From Clostridia bacterium (GTDB lineage: Bacteria > Bacillota > Clostridia > Oscillospirales > CAG-272), in NCBI GenBank assembly GCA_017462035.1, contig JAFTRY010000007.1, positions 1 through 64,000 on the forward strand: a stretch of 64,000 nt of DNA, given 5' to 3'. The translations under genes were made by a program, and so were the position numbers. This document shows, piece after piece, positions 23,020 through 32,645 of the stretch; position 1 is the first letter of the stretch, and every line of letters starts with the position of its first letter. The notes under the pieces were generated by a model. It was given only the letters and a program-made list of their open reading frames with translations, was not told where the DNA came from and did no database searches.

Positions 23020-26000
23020 TCAAAGAGTGTCGAGAATGTTTTTTGAAAAGATCAGCGGCAGAGGAGGAATGTCAAAGAGGATCCCCGCGTGAGTGGAGTA
23101 AACTGCCAAACGGTCACAAGGCCGTTCAAACAACAGCTCAGCCGCGTGAGCATAGTAGGATAATTGCAGACCGTGCGCTTCGTTCATCCTTTGACAGGCA
23201 AGCTGTGGATTGGATAATTCTTCTTTAGTAAGACGGTCAGTTTTATAGTCAAAGAGGCATAATTTTCCCTCCTGATCGATCACGATCAGGTCGATGACTC
23301 CCTGAACCGCCAACCGTTCTTTTTCCAGGTGCTTGCGGAAAAGAGGATCCTCAGTAAAGGCATCCGGTGAGAGTAATACGTTAAAGCGTTGTTCCCGGAT
23401 GATCTGCCGCGCGCCTAAGATCGTATCAAACAGTTCACTGCGGAAAAAGGCTTCCAGCTCACTTTGATAGATCAGCTCGGCAATGTTCTCGGGAAGGAAT
23501 TTTTTGCTTAACAAACGGGAGAGCTCTTCCTTGACACCGTGAACTTTGGCATAACGAAAATCACAGAATTGCAGAAAAAGATGCGTGGCGGTCCCTCGAT
23601 CAGCGGCGGATGCCTGTGACGGCTTCCCGGTAATGAAAAAGTCTGGAATTTTTGTCTTTTTTTCCTTCGGAAAAAGATCTGCGGAGGTGTCGTTCGTATC
23701 AAGAACGTCGGGAGAGAGGCGGGAAACCGAAAGCTTTGCCGGAATTCGCTTCATATCGGAATAGGGATATCGGAAGGAATATTTTTCTTTCAGCGTTTCA
23801 TACAAAGCGGTATTCACTTCCGGCTGAGTGAAATCGGTTCCAGGGTGCTGCGCCTCGGTAGGCGATTCTCCTTGACATTCTTCGAGAGAAACAAAAGACA
23901 ACCGAGCACAGGAAGCAGAATTTTCAGCAGTTGCGAAGGGAAGAAGGATCCAATCCAGATAGGAAGAGCAACGAAGCAGTGTATGTCGGTCACAGAAATC
24001 TGCCTTCGCCTGTGCCTTTGCCATCAGCTTTTCTTCGGATTGGGTCGTGGAGGCGGTAATGTACAAACGCTCTCTGGCACGAGTCAGAGCCACGTAGAGT
24101 ACCCGCATTTCCTCTTCCGTCTGCTTGCTTCCTATATTGGCGGTAAGGGCTTCACGCATGGGCGTGTTGATCCGTGCAAATCCCGTACTGTCGGCAATTT
24201 TCATGGCAATACCGGTTGGATAATCAAAGAGTAGACTTTCCTGCTGATCCTGACGGTTGAATCGGCTTGCCGTACCGCAAAGGAAGCAGACGGGAAATTC
24301 CAAGCCCTTGGATTGGTGGATGCTCATGAGATTGACTCGATCAGGGGTACTTCCCTTGGAGGGAAGCTTCATTTTTTTGCCCTCCTCAATGAGATTGTTG
24401 ACAAGCTCAATAAAATTATAAAGACCCTTAAAGGACCCCGATTCAAAGGTGCGGGCAAATTCGTAGAGACGAAGAAGATTTCCGCCCTTTCCGTGCTCGC
24501 CCTCATTCAGAAGTCCGGAGGAGATGAACATTTCCGACTCAAAAAGAATACGAAGAAAGCGGTCAATGGGAAGGGTAAGAGCACTTTGACGAAGGGATTC
24601 CAGGGAGGAACGAAAGGCTTGACAACGCTGTGCCAATTCATCCTCTCCCTCAGCGTAGTTTAAAAGAGCGTCATAGAGAGAATGAGAGGAATCACTGCCT
24701 CGGCGAATGAGAATCAGATCCTCCAAGCTAAAGCCATAGATGGGAGAGCGAAGAGTTCCCGTCAAGAAAATATCTCTGTGGGGGTTGTCCACGGCGTTCA
24801 GAAGACAGAGCACCATCAAAACGTCAGGACTTTCAAAATAGCTGTCTCCGTCGTTTTGTGAGGTAAGGATTCCACGCTTCTGTAAAGCCTCCGCTACGTA
24901 AGCACCCATGGAATTGGAGCGAAACAAAACGGCGATATCTCCCGGCAGAATGGGGGATCCGTCTGCCTTTTTTTCGGTTGCGATCAAGTGGGAAATGGTT
25001 TGCGCGATATACTCCGCCTCCAGGGTTTTCTTTTCCGGTAGTTCTTCCTCAGTGCTCGCGTCGTCGCCCTCTTTCTTCCTTTCCGGTTTTGGGGCAATCA
25101 GTACCGATACCTCAACCGGAGGGGATTGATAGTCGGGAGAGGGGGGGAGCTTGGAGAAAACCAGATCGTCCTGCGGTTGATATCCGATACTATTCGTACA
25201 GACGGAAAAAATACGAGAACAGACCAGGTTCGTAAACTCAATAATATGCTTGTCGCAACGGAAATTTTCAGACATGAAAATGGTTGCTGAATCGGACTGT
25301 TTCGCTTGGGAACGACCCAGGTCGGGAAAGGCAGTACGATAGCCGGAGAATACCTGAGGCTCCGCGCCGCGGAAACTGTAAATGCTCTGTTTGATATCCC
25401 CTACCATAAATCGGTTTGTAGGCTGAGAGATAGAGCGGAAGATGAGATCCTGTACCAGATCCACGTCTTGATATTCGTCTATGTATATGTCGGTGAACTG
25501 CTGTGCGTACTGAGTTGCCGTCTCGGTAGGAGTACCGTCCGAATTTACCAAAAGTTTTAACGTGTAACGGCGAATATCCTGAAAATCCATCATATTCCGT
25601 CGGAGCTTTTCTTCTCTTAACTGCTCGTCATAGATTTTGAGAAGCTCATACAGCTTCTCCGTATGACGTGCCGTGTCCAGCATCGCGCGTCGAATCGTAT
25701 CGGGGGTCTTGGAAAAATAATTTTTTCTTAGGGAACGAAGCTTGTCGATCAGGTCGGTTCTCAGTTGATTAAAGCGCTCACTGTCTTCCGTGACGTATTC
25801 CGCCTTCAGGCGTTTTCGCGGAATGGGCGAAAAACTGTTTAGGCAAGCCTGCGCGCGGAGATAGGCATCACGGGGATCCCTCAAGGCATCCAACAGGGAA
25901 AGACAAAAACTTCGGTCATATTCAAAGGAGGGAAGCATAGCGGCGGATTGCTCAGGAGAGGTTTCGATGGTGTCACATGCCTCGCAAAAAATGCGGTAGC

Positions 26001-26682
26001 AGTGCTCTACAGTGTCGATGGACTGCTCTCGAATGATCTTGCCAAAGCTCGTAGAGAAGAAATCCACCTCGGCTTCGGCATCACGTTTGGTTTCTTCTGC
26101 CTGTATGCGGAAAAACCCCACCCCTTCCGGTACCGATGCCGAGCGATGGGCAAGGGAAATCAAAATTTCCGGGAGCTTGTCTGTGCTTCTGGTACCGGTA
26201 AAGCATTCGGCAAAGTTGGGAAAATTTTCATCTGTTTCATAAAAGCGGTCAATAACCTCCTCCATGACTCTCTGCTCCAAAATATCCATTTCTGCCGTGT
26301 CCGCGATCCGAAAGGAGGCGGAAAGACCTAAAAGGGAGAAATTAGAGCGAATCAGATCCAGATAGAAAGAGTCGATGGTACAAATCCGAGCACTTCCAAG
26401 CTTGATAAGCTGTGATGTAAGATAACGGTTGGCTGGATCCTTTGCCAGCGTCTGACTAAGGGCTGAAAAAATTCTGCTTTTTAACTCCTCCGCCGCGGAG
26501 CGGGTAAAGGTTACCACCAGCATTTTTTCCAGATCTCCGGGGTTTTTCTCGTCGGTAATACTGCGGATGATCCGTTCGGTTAAGGTTGCGGTTTTTCCAG
26601 ATCCTGCGGCAGCACTGACGAGAAGAGTTTTATTTTTTGTATTCATTGCCGCAAGCTGTGCGGCAGTCCAATTTCTTGACAT
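23020..26682 (-). CDS. addA: ATP-dependent helicase/nuclease subunit A
   Basis: AddA is the helicase-nuclease of the AddAB complex that resects double-strand breaks up to a Chi-like site. The 1220-residue protein has a UvrD-type helicase: motif I SAAAGSGKTATLTERI (from residue 23), motif II IDEYQDVD and later SIHQSKGLEFPVCFL and RVLYVALTRARERLYI. The C-terminal RecB-type nuclease contains GVIDLIVIDQEGKLCLFDYKTD. It lies 12 bp downstream of addB, the usual order. The ATG has a GGAGG site. Confidence 0.95.
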   Translation of the reverse strand: MSRNWTAAQLAAMNTKNKTLLVSAAAGSGKTATLTERIIRSITDEKNPGDLEKMLVVTFTRSAAEELKSRIFSALSQTLAKDPANRYLTSQLIKLGSARICTIDSFYLDLIRSNFSLLGLSASFRIADTAEMDILEQRVMEEVIDRFYETDENFPNFAECFTGTRSTDKLPEILISLAHRSASVPEGVGFFRIQAEETKRDAEAEVDFFSTSFGKIIREQSIDTVEHCYRIFCEACDTIETSPEQSAAMLPSFEYDRSFCLSLLDALRDPRDAYLRAQACLNSFSPIPRKRLKAEYVTEDSERFNQLRTDLIDKLRSLRKNYFSKTPDTIRRAMLDTARHTEKLYELLKIYDEQLREEKLRRNMMDFQDIRRYTLKLLVNSDGTPTETATQYAQQFTDIYIDEYQDVDLVQDLIFRSISQPTNRFMVGDIKQSIYSFRGAEPQVFSGYRTAFPDLGRSQAKQSDSATIFMSENFRCDKHIIEFTNLVCSRIFSVCTNSIGYQPQDDLVFSKLPPSPDYQSPPVEVSVLIAPKPERKKEGDDASTEEELPEKKTLEAEYIAQTISHLIATEKKADGSPILPGDIAVLFRSNSMGAYVAEALQKRGILTSQNDGDSYFESPDVLMVLCLLNAVDNPHRDIFLTGTLRSPIYGFSLEDLILIRRGSDSSHSLYDALLNYAEGEDELAQRCQAFRSSLESLRQSALTLPIDRFLRILFESEMFISSGLLNEGEHGKGGNLLRLYEFARTFESGSFKGLYNFIELVNNLIEEGKKMKLPSKGSTPDRVNLMSIHQSKGLEFPVCFLCGTASRFNRQDQQESLLFDYPTGIAMKIADSTGFARINTPMREALTANIGSKQTEEEMRVLYVALTRARERLYITASTTQSEEKLMAKAQAKADFCDRHTLLRCSSYLDWILLPFATAENSASCARLSFVSLEECQGESPTEAQHPGTDFTQPEVNTALYETLKEKYSFRYPYSDMKRIPAKLSVSRLSPDVLDTNDTSADLFPKEKKTKIPDFFITGKPSQASAADRGTATHLFLQFCDFRYAKVHGVKEELSRLLSKKFLPENIAELIYQSELEAFFRSELFDTILGARQIIREQRFNVLLSPDAFTEDPLFRKHLEKERLAVQGVIDLIVIDQEGKLCLFDYKTDRLTKEELSNPQLACQRMNEAHGLQLSYYAHAAELLFERPCDRLAVYSTHAGILFDIPPLPLIFSKNILDTL

Positions 26683-26694
26683 AATTCCTCCGTA

Positions 26695-29600
26695 TCAGTC
26701 TGCCTTTCGGCAAATAGGTTTCATATTGCAGTAGGAACAGGGGTCCTTTGCGTGATATTGAATGGGAGTCGCGTCTGCCTTCCCCTGACGGAGCTCAGAG
26801 GTGATTCCCTTAACGGTTTTTTTAATCTGGGTGTAGAGCTGTTCAAAGGATTCCGCGGAGCAAAGCGCATCCCCGGATAGAGAATCGTCCTTTTTGCTTT
26901 GCTTGATTCCCGCCAGAAACCGAGAAGACATTTCATCGTTCATGGCGCGAAGAATCTCGATGTCGTTCAATAATAGTCCGCTTCGCTTCAGAGAATCGGA
27001 TGCCTGTCGCAAAACAGCTTCCTCACTGTTGTAATCCTCCGCTTGAATAATCGGTACGTTGGCGGAAAGATAGACCACTCCCGCCGGAGTCAGTGCTTGG
27101 TCTTGCTGCAAACCGATCTGTTGGGCAAACCGGGAGTCTCGATTGCGGCAGAGCGTAAACAAATACAAAAGCATCTGAATGTTTATTCCATGGGCAACGT
27201 CATCCAAAGAGAAGGTCTTGGTTCCCGTTTTATAGTCTACGATGCGGACGTAGACCTCACCGCCTTTTTTCAGCAGATCTACACGGTCAATAATACCGGA
27301 AAAGGAAACTCGGCATCCATCCTCGAGGACGAATTCCATGGGGGATGGATTGCCCTCCCTTCCGTTGGTGGAAAGCTCAAAGAAGGCGGGGCGGAATTGA
27401 CTGTGAGAAAATTCCTCCACAATATTCCGTACCATTAGTAGGGAAAGCCGTTTCAGACGGGTGTACAAATGGCGAAGTCTGCGAGATGTCCGTAATTCCT
27501 CGGGGCATATTCGGTGAATATAGTCCTCTACCGTTTTTTCTGTCATCTGAATCAAGGTCTCGTCATCGGGAAAGGTTCCGTCCTTACTCTCCGAAATAGC
27601 GAGACGAAGAAGGTGCTCCAGAATATAGTGAATGAAGGTTCCCATGTTGGAGGCGCGGAAGCTTGCCTGCTTTTTTTCGCGTAAACCAAGAATATAGGTA
27701 CAATAGTACTGAAAGGGACATTGTACGTAAGCCTCAAAGCGTGAGGAGGAAAAACGTATCGAATCTCCCGTGGTGGATCTGGCAGTCTCTTCCGATACGC
27801 GACATTCGGTAGCGGAAGCGGATTCCTCAGAAAGAGTACCGATCTGCGGCAGATGTTCCGTCAGTGCCGCACGTAGTGCTTCGCCCTCGGGCGTGCCGTG
27901 TAGCTCTCTGAGATGGGAAGCGGCGCTTTTTGGCGCTCCCGGTAAATAGAACAGGTCACTGCCTGTGTAGCGGTGAGGAGTTAAATTGGAGAACAGTGCT
28001 ATGACACGGTTAAAGGGAAGAGAGGGAGTCTTGGGTTTACCGTTCAATTCCGAGGTCGTTGTGAAAAGATATAATCCGTGAGAGGGTGCCGCAAAGGCAC
28101 GGTGAACGTACATGAGCTCATCCGAGGATCGAATACTGTTATCAGAAGAGAGCTCCATACCAAGGTCGGACAGAGTACTGCGATCCCCGGAGGAAAATAC
28201 ACCGCTGTCACGGATGGCGGCAGGAAACTCACCCTCGCAAAGTCCCAATACAAAAACGTATTTGGGATTCGCGGGACGGAGCATAGCGGCAGAGCCAATA
28301 ACTACCTCATCTACCGAGGTGGGAATACTTCCAACGTCGGTGTCTCCAAATACGGTTTTCAAAATAAGGGCAAACTCTTCCGTGTTTGCCGGCTCCTGCG
28401 GCATGGCGGTAGCAATATCTGCCAACGCATTCAGAAGGATTCCGTAGAGATCCCGTATTACGCGAGCCTCCTTGCGATTCCCCTGTTCCCATTCGGCAAT
28501 GGCAAGAAGACGAAGCTTTTCATCTAAGGACAGATCCTCAAAATAGCCATAAACAGCACGGCACAGGTCCGGAACGGTTTCGGAGGCATCCAATAGGATA
28601 AAGAATTTTTGGAGAATTTCCGTAAGCCGGGTTCGCACCTCATTGGCGGCAGAAAGAATTCCCTTACCGCGTTCGGAGATCTCCTCGGCAAAGCCGTCGG
28701 GGTTCATGGTCCAATCCCGATCGGTAAAACGCTGACCATGAAGATTCCAGGTATTTACATACTCTTCAAACAGATCGATCGACCTCTCCGAGAAATCGTA
28801 CATTCCGGTTTTGATATGGGAAATGATATCGTTTTTCTGCCAATTGTATTCCTTGATCCGCAAAGCGGATAACAATAGCTTCACCGGCGGGAGGGTGGAT
28901 AGATCTGTTTTTTGTGAAAAGAAGTATGGGATTTCGTTCTTCTCAAAGGCGGGCTCAATAATGCCACGGTATCTGTCCGGATCACGGGTCAGTACTACAA
29001 TGTCCCGACATCTCTCCCCCGCGCGGAGTAGCTCAAGCACGTGAGAAGCCACGGCTTCTGCTTCGGCATAGGGAGTGTTACAGATCTCCATGTGAATACT
29101 TCCGTCAGTGTAGGCGCGGGAATCCTCGGTGACTAACTCCATATTCCAGAGATTTGCCGCTATATGGGCTAACGCGGCAGAAGCGGCTCGCCGATTTTTG
29201 CGCAGACACACCGTTTCATTTCCCCCGTGCTGCTGAGCGGAGGCGAGCAGATGACGAAGGGATTCCTGAACGCCTGCCGTGCTGATATCTTGATATTCCG
29301 GATAGGGAATAGGAATCGTGACAGTTACGTTTTCGGACTGCGCAAAGATCTTTTCGATGATCCTGTGCTCTACTGCCGTGAAGGAGGTGAAGGAGTCTAT
29401 GTAGACGTTGCACCCCTTAAAAAAATTTTCTTTTTTCAGAACGTCATAAAGGCGACTGAGGTCATCCGCGGAATCACTGTAATTTTCCTCAACTAAACGG
29501 TCAAAGGAAGCAAAAATCAAAGAAAGGTCTCTCAACCGTTTTGCCAAAGGAGCATCACTTGACAATTTTTTTGCGGCTTCTTCCAACTGGACAGGAGATA

Positions 29601-29994
29601 TTCCACATGCCTTGCATTCATTGCGTGCTGAGAGCATTAGATCGCACAGAGAGGTATCCCTCATCGATAGATTCCCGTATTCCTCCAAGAGGGGAGCAAG
29701 CTCCCGAAGATTTTGCCACATCAGAAGATGGCGAATGGGGGAGGTAATATAGCGGTAGCTTAAACCGCCGTATTCTCGACAGACACGGTTGTACAGACGG
29801 GAAAAATTCACAACCTCAAGGTGAAGCTGCGAAGAGGGAGGGAGAAGCTCTAAGGTAGCCCGTTCAGATTGAACACTCTCTTGTTCCGGTACGATCAAAA
29901 AGGTATGGATTCCCGCGGCGGTATCCCGAGCAATATCCCGAAGGATCGCGGTAGTTTTTCCGCTTCCGTAGGTTCCATAAATAAATCGGATCAT
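26695..29994 (-). CDS. addB: ATP-dependent helicase/nuclease subunit B
   Basis: AddB carries the second nuclease and the Chi-recognition fold. The 1099-residue protein starts with a Walker A motif, IYGTYGSGKTTAILRDI. The C-terminus has the nuclease core FSGIIDRVDLL and VRIVDYKTGTKTF and the four cysteines of the iron-sulphur cluster: one in CPFQYYCTYILGL (about residue 770) and three in CSYCNMKPIC near the end. Helicase motifs after Walker A are degenerate, as is normal for AddB. It follows a 250-residue unknown membrane gene by 15 bp. Confidence 0.93.
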   Translation of the reverse strand: MIRFIYGTYGSGKTTAILRDIARDTAAGIHTFLIVPEQESVQSERATLELLPPSSQLHLEVVNFSRLYNRVCREYGGLSYRYITSPIRHLLMWQNLRELAPLLEEYGNLSMRDTSLCDLMLSARNECKACGISPVQLEEAAKKLSSDAPLAKRLRDLSLIFASFDRLVEENYSDSADDLSRLYDVLKKENFFKGCNVYIDSFTSFTAVEHRIIEKIFAQSENVTVTIPIPYPEYQDISTAGVQESLRHLLASAQQHGGNETVCLRKNRRAASAALAHIAANLWNMELVTEDSRAYTDGSIHMEICNTPYAEAEAVASHVLELLRAGERCRDIVVLTRDPDRYRGIIEPAFEKNEIPYFFSQKTDLSTLPPVKLLLSALRIKEYNWQKNDIISHIKTGMYDFSERSIDLFEEYVNTWNLHGQRFTDRDWTMNPDGFAEEISERGKGILSAANEVRTRLTEILQKFFILLDASETVPDLCRAVYGYFEDLSLDEKLRLLAIAEWEQGNRKEARVIRDLYGILLNALADIATAMPQEPANTEEFALILKTVFGDTDVGSIPTSVDEVVIGSAAMLRPANPKYVFVLGLCEGEFPAAIRDSGVFSSGDRSTLSDLGMELSSDNSIRSSDELMYVHRAFAAPSHGLYLFTTTSELNGKPKTPSLPFNRVIALFSNLTPHRYTGSDLFYLPGAPKSAASHLRELHGTPEGEALRAALTEHLPQIGTLSEESASATECRVSEETARSTTGDSIRFSSSRFEAYVQCPFQYYCTYILGLREKKQASFRASNMGTFIHYILEHLLRLAISESKDGTFPDDETLIQMTEKTVEDYIHRICPEELRTSRRLRHLYTRLKRLSLLMVRNIVEEFSHSQFRPAFFELSTNGREGNPSPMEFVLEDGCRVSFSGIIDRVDLLKKGGEVYVRIVDYKTGTKTFSLDDVAHGINIQMLLYLFTLCRNRDSRFAQQIGLQQDQALTPAGVVYLSANVPIIQAEDYNSEEAVLRQASDSLKRSGLLLNDIEILRAMNDEMSSRFLAGIKQSKKDDSLSGDALCSAESFEQLYTQIKKTVKGITSELRQGKADATPIQYHAKDPCSYCNMKPICRKAD

Positions 29995-30009
29995 AACAGT
30001 AAGGCTCCT

Positions 30010-30762
30010 TTAGTAAATTTCAGTAATTCCGGCAGATTCTGAAAAAATCTTTTTCTTTAGTGTAAAGTAATAAGGGCTCCGAACAAGGAGAATTCCAGGA
30101 GGATCGTATCGGGCGGAGAAATAGGGCTTTCCTGTTTTTCCCGACACGCCTCTTGTATTAAAGACGTAGGGTGATACGACCACCGTAATATGCCCCTCTT
30201 TTTGTGTGTCCTCATAGATCATACCGCATAGGAAAGGGGTCTTGGCGGGAGAATATCCCTTTTTAGGGAAGAATACGGTGATGGTTTTTCCTTGAATTCT
30301 TTCGCGGTTGATTCCGTTGATCTTTTTTCGTCCAAAGAAAGTGAGAATCATTGCGGAGTTGGATACTAAAAGCGTGAAGGGAAGCGAGACCACGAAAAAT
30401 GAGGTAGCAATTACAAAAATAGCACTGGATTGGACAGCGGCGAAAATTGCCAATAAAACAATAACCGTGATTCGGATAAAGGTCAGCCTTCGGATTGTGT
30501 GGATGATCTGACTGTAGATTTGAAAAACGGAGGTCCGTTGGAGGGCAGCGTAAAGATATCCAAAATAGATTTTCTTGGAAAATAACTGTTCGTTTTTAGA
30601 CTGTCTTTGAAAGGCGGCGAGATATTTCCCCCTTTTTTCCTTTTTCGGGTGTCCGTGCAGTTCTTCCAGTTCGGTTTTCAGCATAAGATTTTCACGCCTC
30701 AGACGTTGATTTTCCTTTTTTAACTCTTCTATCGTGATTTTATTTGAATTCTTTTTTGACAT
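30010..30762 (-). CDS. Unknown coiled-coil membrane protein, first gene of the addB-addA operon
   Basis: I do not recognise this 250-residue protein. Residues 8-40 form a charged coiled coil (ELKKENQRLRRENLMLKTELEEL), followed by a basic stretch, then a hydrophobic pair at about 92-140 (ITVIVLLAIFAAVQSS and FFVVSLPFTLLVSNSAMILTFF), then a soluble C-terminal part. The start at 30762 is chosen for AAAAGGAG eight bases before it; a longer frame would begin at 30783. It is co-transcribed with addB and addA, so a link to DNA repair or nucleoid/membrane attachment is possible, but this is inference from position alone. Confidence 0.6.
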   Translation of the reverse strand: MSKKNSNKITIEELKKENQRLRRENLMLKTELEELHGHPKKEKRGKYLAAFQRQSKNEQLFSKKIYFGYLYAALQRTSVFQIYSQIIHTIRRLTFIRITVIVLLAIFAAVQSSAIFVIATSFFVVSLPFTLLVSNSAMILTFFGRKKINGINRERIQGKTITVFFPKKGYSPAKTPFLCGMIYEDTQKEGHITVVVSPYVFNTRGVSGKTGKPYFSARYDPPGILLVRSPYYFTLKKKIFSESAGITEIY

Positions 30763-30814
30763 CCAGAACTCCTTTTGACCCATGTGACTTAGCGTTTATA
30801 CATACCTACCATAT

Positions 30815-30843
30815 ATTATAACAGAAAAGCAAAAGAAAAACAA
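30815..30843 (-). promoter_or_regulatory. Probable promoter of the addB-addA operon
   Basis: The minus strand has TATAAT (30820-30815) with a weak -35, TTGTTT (30843-30838), at 17 bases. It lies about 50 bp before the ATG of the first gene. Confidence 0.5.
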
Positions 30844-30994
30844 TAAAAACTTTTTGCCTTTGTGCCCCGGAATTTTCTCAGACACGTTTCGTCAAATTCA
30901 GTAAGTATTATTGAATTCTTCAAAAAACTGTCACAATTTTGTTATATAATAGAAACAGAAAATCGGATCGGTAGACCCGGATAGGAGGTTTTTC

Positions 30995-32515
30995 ATGGAA
31001 GAGAGGAAGGATCACATTCATAGCGATACTCCAGACCATTTGAGTAATGTTCAATCTGAAAGGATGGAATCTCATGATAAAATTGAAAACGTTCAAGAAA
31101 GCGGGCAAGATCGTGTGCAAGAGCCTAACGAAAAAATCGAAGATCATGTCCAAAAAGAAGAAAGCGATGGTAAAGAAGGTGGCTGTACTGCGGAGCAAGC
31201 GCGCTCTGATGCAGAAGAAGAAAAAGGTTCTGAGGAAGAAAACAGCAGGTCTGATGGTGCAGACATAAAAGCTTCTTCCCAACAGTATTCCTGTAGCTAT
31301 ACCCCTCCGTATTACGTTCCTAATTTTACGGTGGTGGAATCGGAAACCGAAAAAAAGCCGAAAAAGAAATCGGCGGCAAGACACGCTTGGATTGCGGTAT
31401 TGGTCGTATTTTGCTTGGGAATTTCCTTTGTGGCGGGCGGTTTTTCCGGATATCTTTGCGCCAATCTCGTATCCCCGACGGAAACGGCAACGAAAGATGA
31501 CCTCACGGTTATAAAAAACGACGGCAGCATTACGGTCAATGAGAAGCTTGGTACTACCGGTTACAATAACCTCACCGTTTCCGGTGTGGTAGCACTGGTG
31601 GCTGACAGTGTGGTGGAGATCACAACCACGCAGGTTCAAACCGACTCTTTCTTCGGAAATTACGTGACCAGCGGTGCCGGAAGCGGTGTTCTGGTGGATG
31701 TAAACGGGAACGGCTATATTATTACAAATAACCATGTGATCGAAGGTGCCGATCAAATCACCGTACGGTTGACCAGCGGCGCGGAGTACACGGCAACCTG
31801 TCTTGGCGGTGATGATGATTTTGATATTGCTGTTTTGAAAATTGAGGCAACCGGTCTTACCTATGCTACCATGGGAAGCAGTGCCGCTCTTACGGTAGGA
31901 GACGAGGTGGTTGCCATCGGAAATCCTCTGGGAGAGCTTGGCGGTACGGTGACCAACGGTATCATCAGCGCCCTGGATCGAAACGTTACGGTGGATGGGC
32001 ATCAAATGACTCTATTGCAAACCAATGCCGCGATCAATCCCGGTAACTCGGGAGGCGGACTCTTTAACATGGCAGGAGAGCTGATCGGTATCGTCAACGC
32101 AAAACAATCCGATACCGGTATCGAAGGTCTCGGTTTTGCCATTCCCATTGATATCGCGTGGGCGGCTGCGCAGGATATTATTGAGCACGGTTACGTAACC
32201 GGAAAGCCGGACTACGGATTTGAGGTGGCGGAGGCAACCTCCAGCTTCCAAGAAACCGAGGGATGGTATCGCTATACCTATCCCGCAGGTGTTTACGTGG
32301 TACAGAGCTCTCACGATACTCTAAAGCGCTTGGACCGAGTGGTTTCCATCAACGGGATCACCATCAATAATATCTCGGATTTCAACGAGGCTGTCAACTC
32401 TCTGAAAATCGGAGACGTGATGGAGATCACGATTAGCCGCAGAGAAGGAACATCCTTCAAGCAAAGCACAGCGCAGGTCACAGTAGTGGAATACGTGCCA
32501 AGTAACACGAAATAA
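30995..32515 (+). CDS. HtrA/DegP-family serine protease with PDZ domain
   Basis: A membrane-anchored trypsin-like protease of 506 residues. The first about 90 residues are very acidic/polar (EEEKGSEEENSRS, SDGKEGG) and cytoplasmic; one helix follows at about 130-155 (AWIAVLVVFCLGISFVAGG). The protease domain has a full triad: His247 in ITNNHVIEGAD, Asp277 in DFDIAVLKIE, and Ser352 in NPGNSGGGLF. A PDZ domain follows at about 395-495 (LDRVVSINGITINNIS). It would degrade or check misfolded exported proteins. It precedes a two-component system by 130 bp with a separate promoter, so it may be co-regulated in envelope stress. AGGAGG lies before the ATG. A TATAAT is present at 30945-30950, but no good -35 was seen. 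Confidence 0.88.
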   Translation: MEERKDHIHSDTPDHLSNVQSERMESHDKIENVQESGQDRVQEPNEKIEDHVQKEESDGKEGGCTAEQARSDAEEEKGSEEENSRSDGADIKASSQQYSCSYTPPYYVPNFTVVESETEKKPKKKSAARHAWIAVLVVFCLGISFVAGGFSGYLCANLVSPTETATKDDLTVIKNDGSITVNEKLGTTGYNNLTVSGVVALVADSVVEITTTQVQTDSFFGNYVTSGAGSGVLVDVNGNGYIITNNHVIEGADQITVRLTSGAEYTATCLGGDDDFDIAVLKIEATGLTYATMGSSAALTVGDEVVAIGNPLGELGGTVTNGIISALDRNVTVDGHQMTLLQTNAAINPGNSGGGLFNMAGELIGIVNAKQSDTGIEGLGFAIPIDIAWAAAQDIIEHGYVTGKPDYGFEVAEATSSFQETEGWYRYTYPAGVYVVQSSHDTLKRLDRVVSINGITINNISDFNEAVNSLKIGDVMEITISRREGTSFKQSTAQVTVVEYVPSNTK

Positions 32516-32535
32516 AAGGATTTTGTAAAATACGG

Positions 32536-32564
32536 TTGAAAAAATTATAGATTCGGTGTATAAT
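32536..32564 (+). promoter_or_regulatory. Promoter of the two-component system operon
   Basis: TTGAAA (32536-32541), 17 bases, TATAAT (32559-32564), 80 bp before the response regulator start codon. Confidence 0.65.
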
Positions 32565-32570
32565 AAAAAG

Positions 32571-32620
32571 TACGCCGGCAAATCGATCATAAGCCGCCGG
32601 TGTCCCCGACGGCTTATGAT
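32571..32620 (+). promoter_or_regulatory. Two competing hairpins in the leader of the response regulator
   Basis: ATCATAAGCCG (32586-32596) and CGGCTTATGAT (32610-32620) form a perfect 11-bp stem. ACGCCGGC (32571-32578) can pair with GCCGGTGT (32596-32603), which would trap the left arm of the first stem in its loop. The stem is followed by an AT-rich stretch, not a T run. Confidence 0.4.
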
Positions 32621-32645
32621 TTATATACTGGAAAAGAGGTAGTGT

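Noticed and set aside
30920..32005. 361-codon open frame antisense to the HtrA gene
   Set aside because: The HtrA frame has complete protease motifs; the antisense frame has low-complexity aromatic runs caused by the complement of Glu/Lys codons.
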